From Candidatus Cloacimonadota bacterium (GTDB lineage: Bacteria; Cloacimonadota; Cloacimonadia; Cloacimonadales; TCS61), in the NCBI GenBank assembly GCA_016927675.1, contig JAFGMF010000221.1, forward strand, positions 1 to 6,732: 6,732 nucleotides of DNA. Reading direction: 5' to 3'. Positions 6,079-6,732 of the stretch are shown here, in pieces (positions within the stretch are counted from its first letter, which is position 1; the number at the start of each line of letters is the position of its first letter). The notes beneath the pieces were generated by a model. It ran no database searches, had not been told where the DNA came from, and saw only the letters and a program-made list of their open reading frames with translations. Made by a program: the position numbers and the translations under genes.

Positions 6079-6732
6079 ATGACTGAGAAGCCGGAGATAC
6101 TAAAAAACATTCCCATTGATAATCGAAGCTATAAGATTAAGCTGAGAGCAAGAAAGAACCGAACAGATGTTTGGCGTCTATATCTTGACTATTATGAGAA
6201 TGGGAAAAGGCAGATCCAGAACCTTAACCTACATATTAGTGGTACCAGCAGGACTAAATCGAAAGACCAGGAAAACTATAGGGTAGCTCTGGCTATCAGG
6301 AATAAAAAAGAAAGAGAGTTGATTGAGAAGAAGACGGGTATTCTGATAACTAAAAATGATAAACCTGACGACTTCCTGCATTTCTTCAAGAACTTCGCTG
6401 AGTCTAAACCTGACCGCAATTATCTCATATCATCTGATCACTTCAACGATTTTATCGGTAAAGCCCAGATAGACTTTTCCAAGGTGGATTATCAGTTGTC
6501 AGAGAAGTTTAAGAATTACCTATTAGCAATGGATGTTACTCCATATACAGCACAGCATTATTTTGCTGCCTATAAAGCCTGTTTGAATCAGGCTGTCAAG
6601 CTGGGTAAGATCGAAAAGAATCCAGCCGGGGAGCTTTCTATTAAGTATGAGAGAAGGTCTATCGAACGTCTCACAGCAGTTGAGCTAGAAAAGCTTAAAT
6701 CAACGGACTGCAGATTTCAGAATATAAAGAAC
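6079..6732 (+). CDS. Tyrosine recombinase / integrase of Bacteroidota type (partial, catalytic domain mostly outside window)
   Basis: The 218 visible codons remain open at the window edge. The protein would catalyse site-specific integration and excision of the element at tRNA-Lys. Residues 18-54 (YKIKLRARKNRTDVWRLYLD, then YYENGKRQIQNLNLHI) match the N-terminal arm-DNA-binding domain of Bacteroidota integrases: a basic strand, R-x-YLD, NGKR, and a final strand. SKDQENYRVALAIRNKKERE (61-80) is the linker helix typical of this group. Residues 98-186 form the SAM-like core-binding domain, ending in AYKACLNQAVKLGKIEKNPA (164-183), the usual last helix and NP turn. RLTAVELEKLKST (197-209) is the conserved entry to the catalytic domain. 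The first catalytic Arg, the H-x-x-R motif and the Tyr nucleophile lie downstream of the window, so activity cannot be judged. ATG 6079 is supported by a good ribosome binding site. Codons look more A-rich than in the operon, consistent with horizontal origin, though I did not compute this. Confidence 0.9.
   Translation, partial: MTEKPEILKNIPIDNRSYKIKLRARKNRTDVWRLYLDYYENGKRQIQNLNLHISGTSRTKSKDQENYRVALAIRNKKERELIEKKTGILITKNDKPDDFLHFFKNFAESKPDRNYLISSDHFNDFIGKAQIDFSKVDYQLSEKFKNYLLAMDVTPYTAQHYFAAYKACLNQAVKLGKIEKNPAGELSIKYERRSIERLTAVELEKLKSTDCRFQNIKN

Overview
The window looks like a bacterial chromosome segment at the boundary between a surface-polysaccharide operon and an integrated mobile element. 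Moderate-to-low GC, a Bacteroidota-style tyrosine recombinase, a Reg_prop-type secreted propeller protein and a Bacteroidota-style divergent deacetylase-fold protein together suggest a member of the FCB group (Bacteroidota, Cloacimonadota or relatives). Clear Shine-Dalgarno sites before several genes fit Cloacimonadota-like lineages better than classic Bacteroidota. This placement is inference, because the window holds no phylogenetic marker other than a tRNA.

Bases 1-5686 are a single minus-strand block of five genes, each overlapping the next. In transcription order they are: a 563-residue polysaccharide-deacetylase-like protein that has lost most of its catalytic residues (3995-5686); a GT4-type glycosyltransferase (2740-4002); a second, more canonical GT4 glycosyltransferase (1647-2750, TTG start); a WecA/TagO-type polyprenyl-phosphate sugar-1-phosphate transferase (620-1675); and the N-terminal part of a secreted beta-propeller protein (1-623, running off the window). 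The overlaps are 8, 11, 29 and 4 bases, so one mRNA with coupled translation is likely. The functional reading is membrane-linked glycan assembly: the WecA-type enzyme loads the first sugar phosphate onto the lipid carrier, the two glycosyltransferases extend it in the cytoplasm, and the deacetylase-like and propeller proteins play accessory roles that cannot be settled from sequence alone. No flippase, polymerase or ligase lies in the window.

Bases 5687-5816 form the spacer between this operon and a plus-strand tRNA-Lys(CTT) gene (5817-5892, CCA encoded). It carries TTGACA-type elements on both strands that could drive the operon leftward and the tRNA rightward.

Bases 5893-6732 hold a 186-base spacer and then the start of a tyrosine recombinase gene on the plus strand (6079 to beyond the window). 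An intact tRNA followed by an outward-facing integrase gene is the classic left end of an element inserted at a tRNA 3' end. The spacer contains a perfect 11-bp tandem repeat that overlaps the probable integrase promoter. The catalytic half of the recombinase and the rest of the element lie outside the window.
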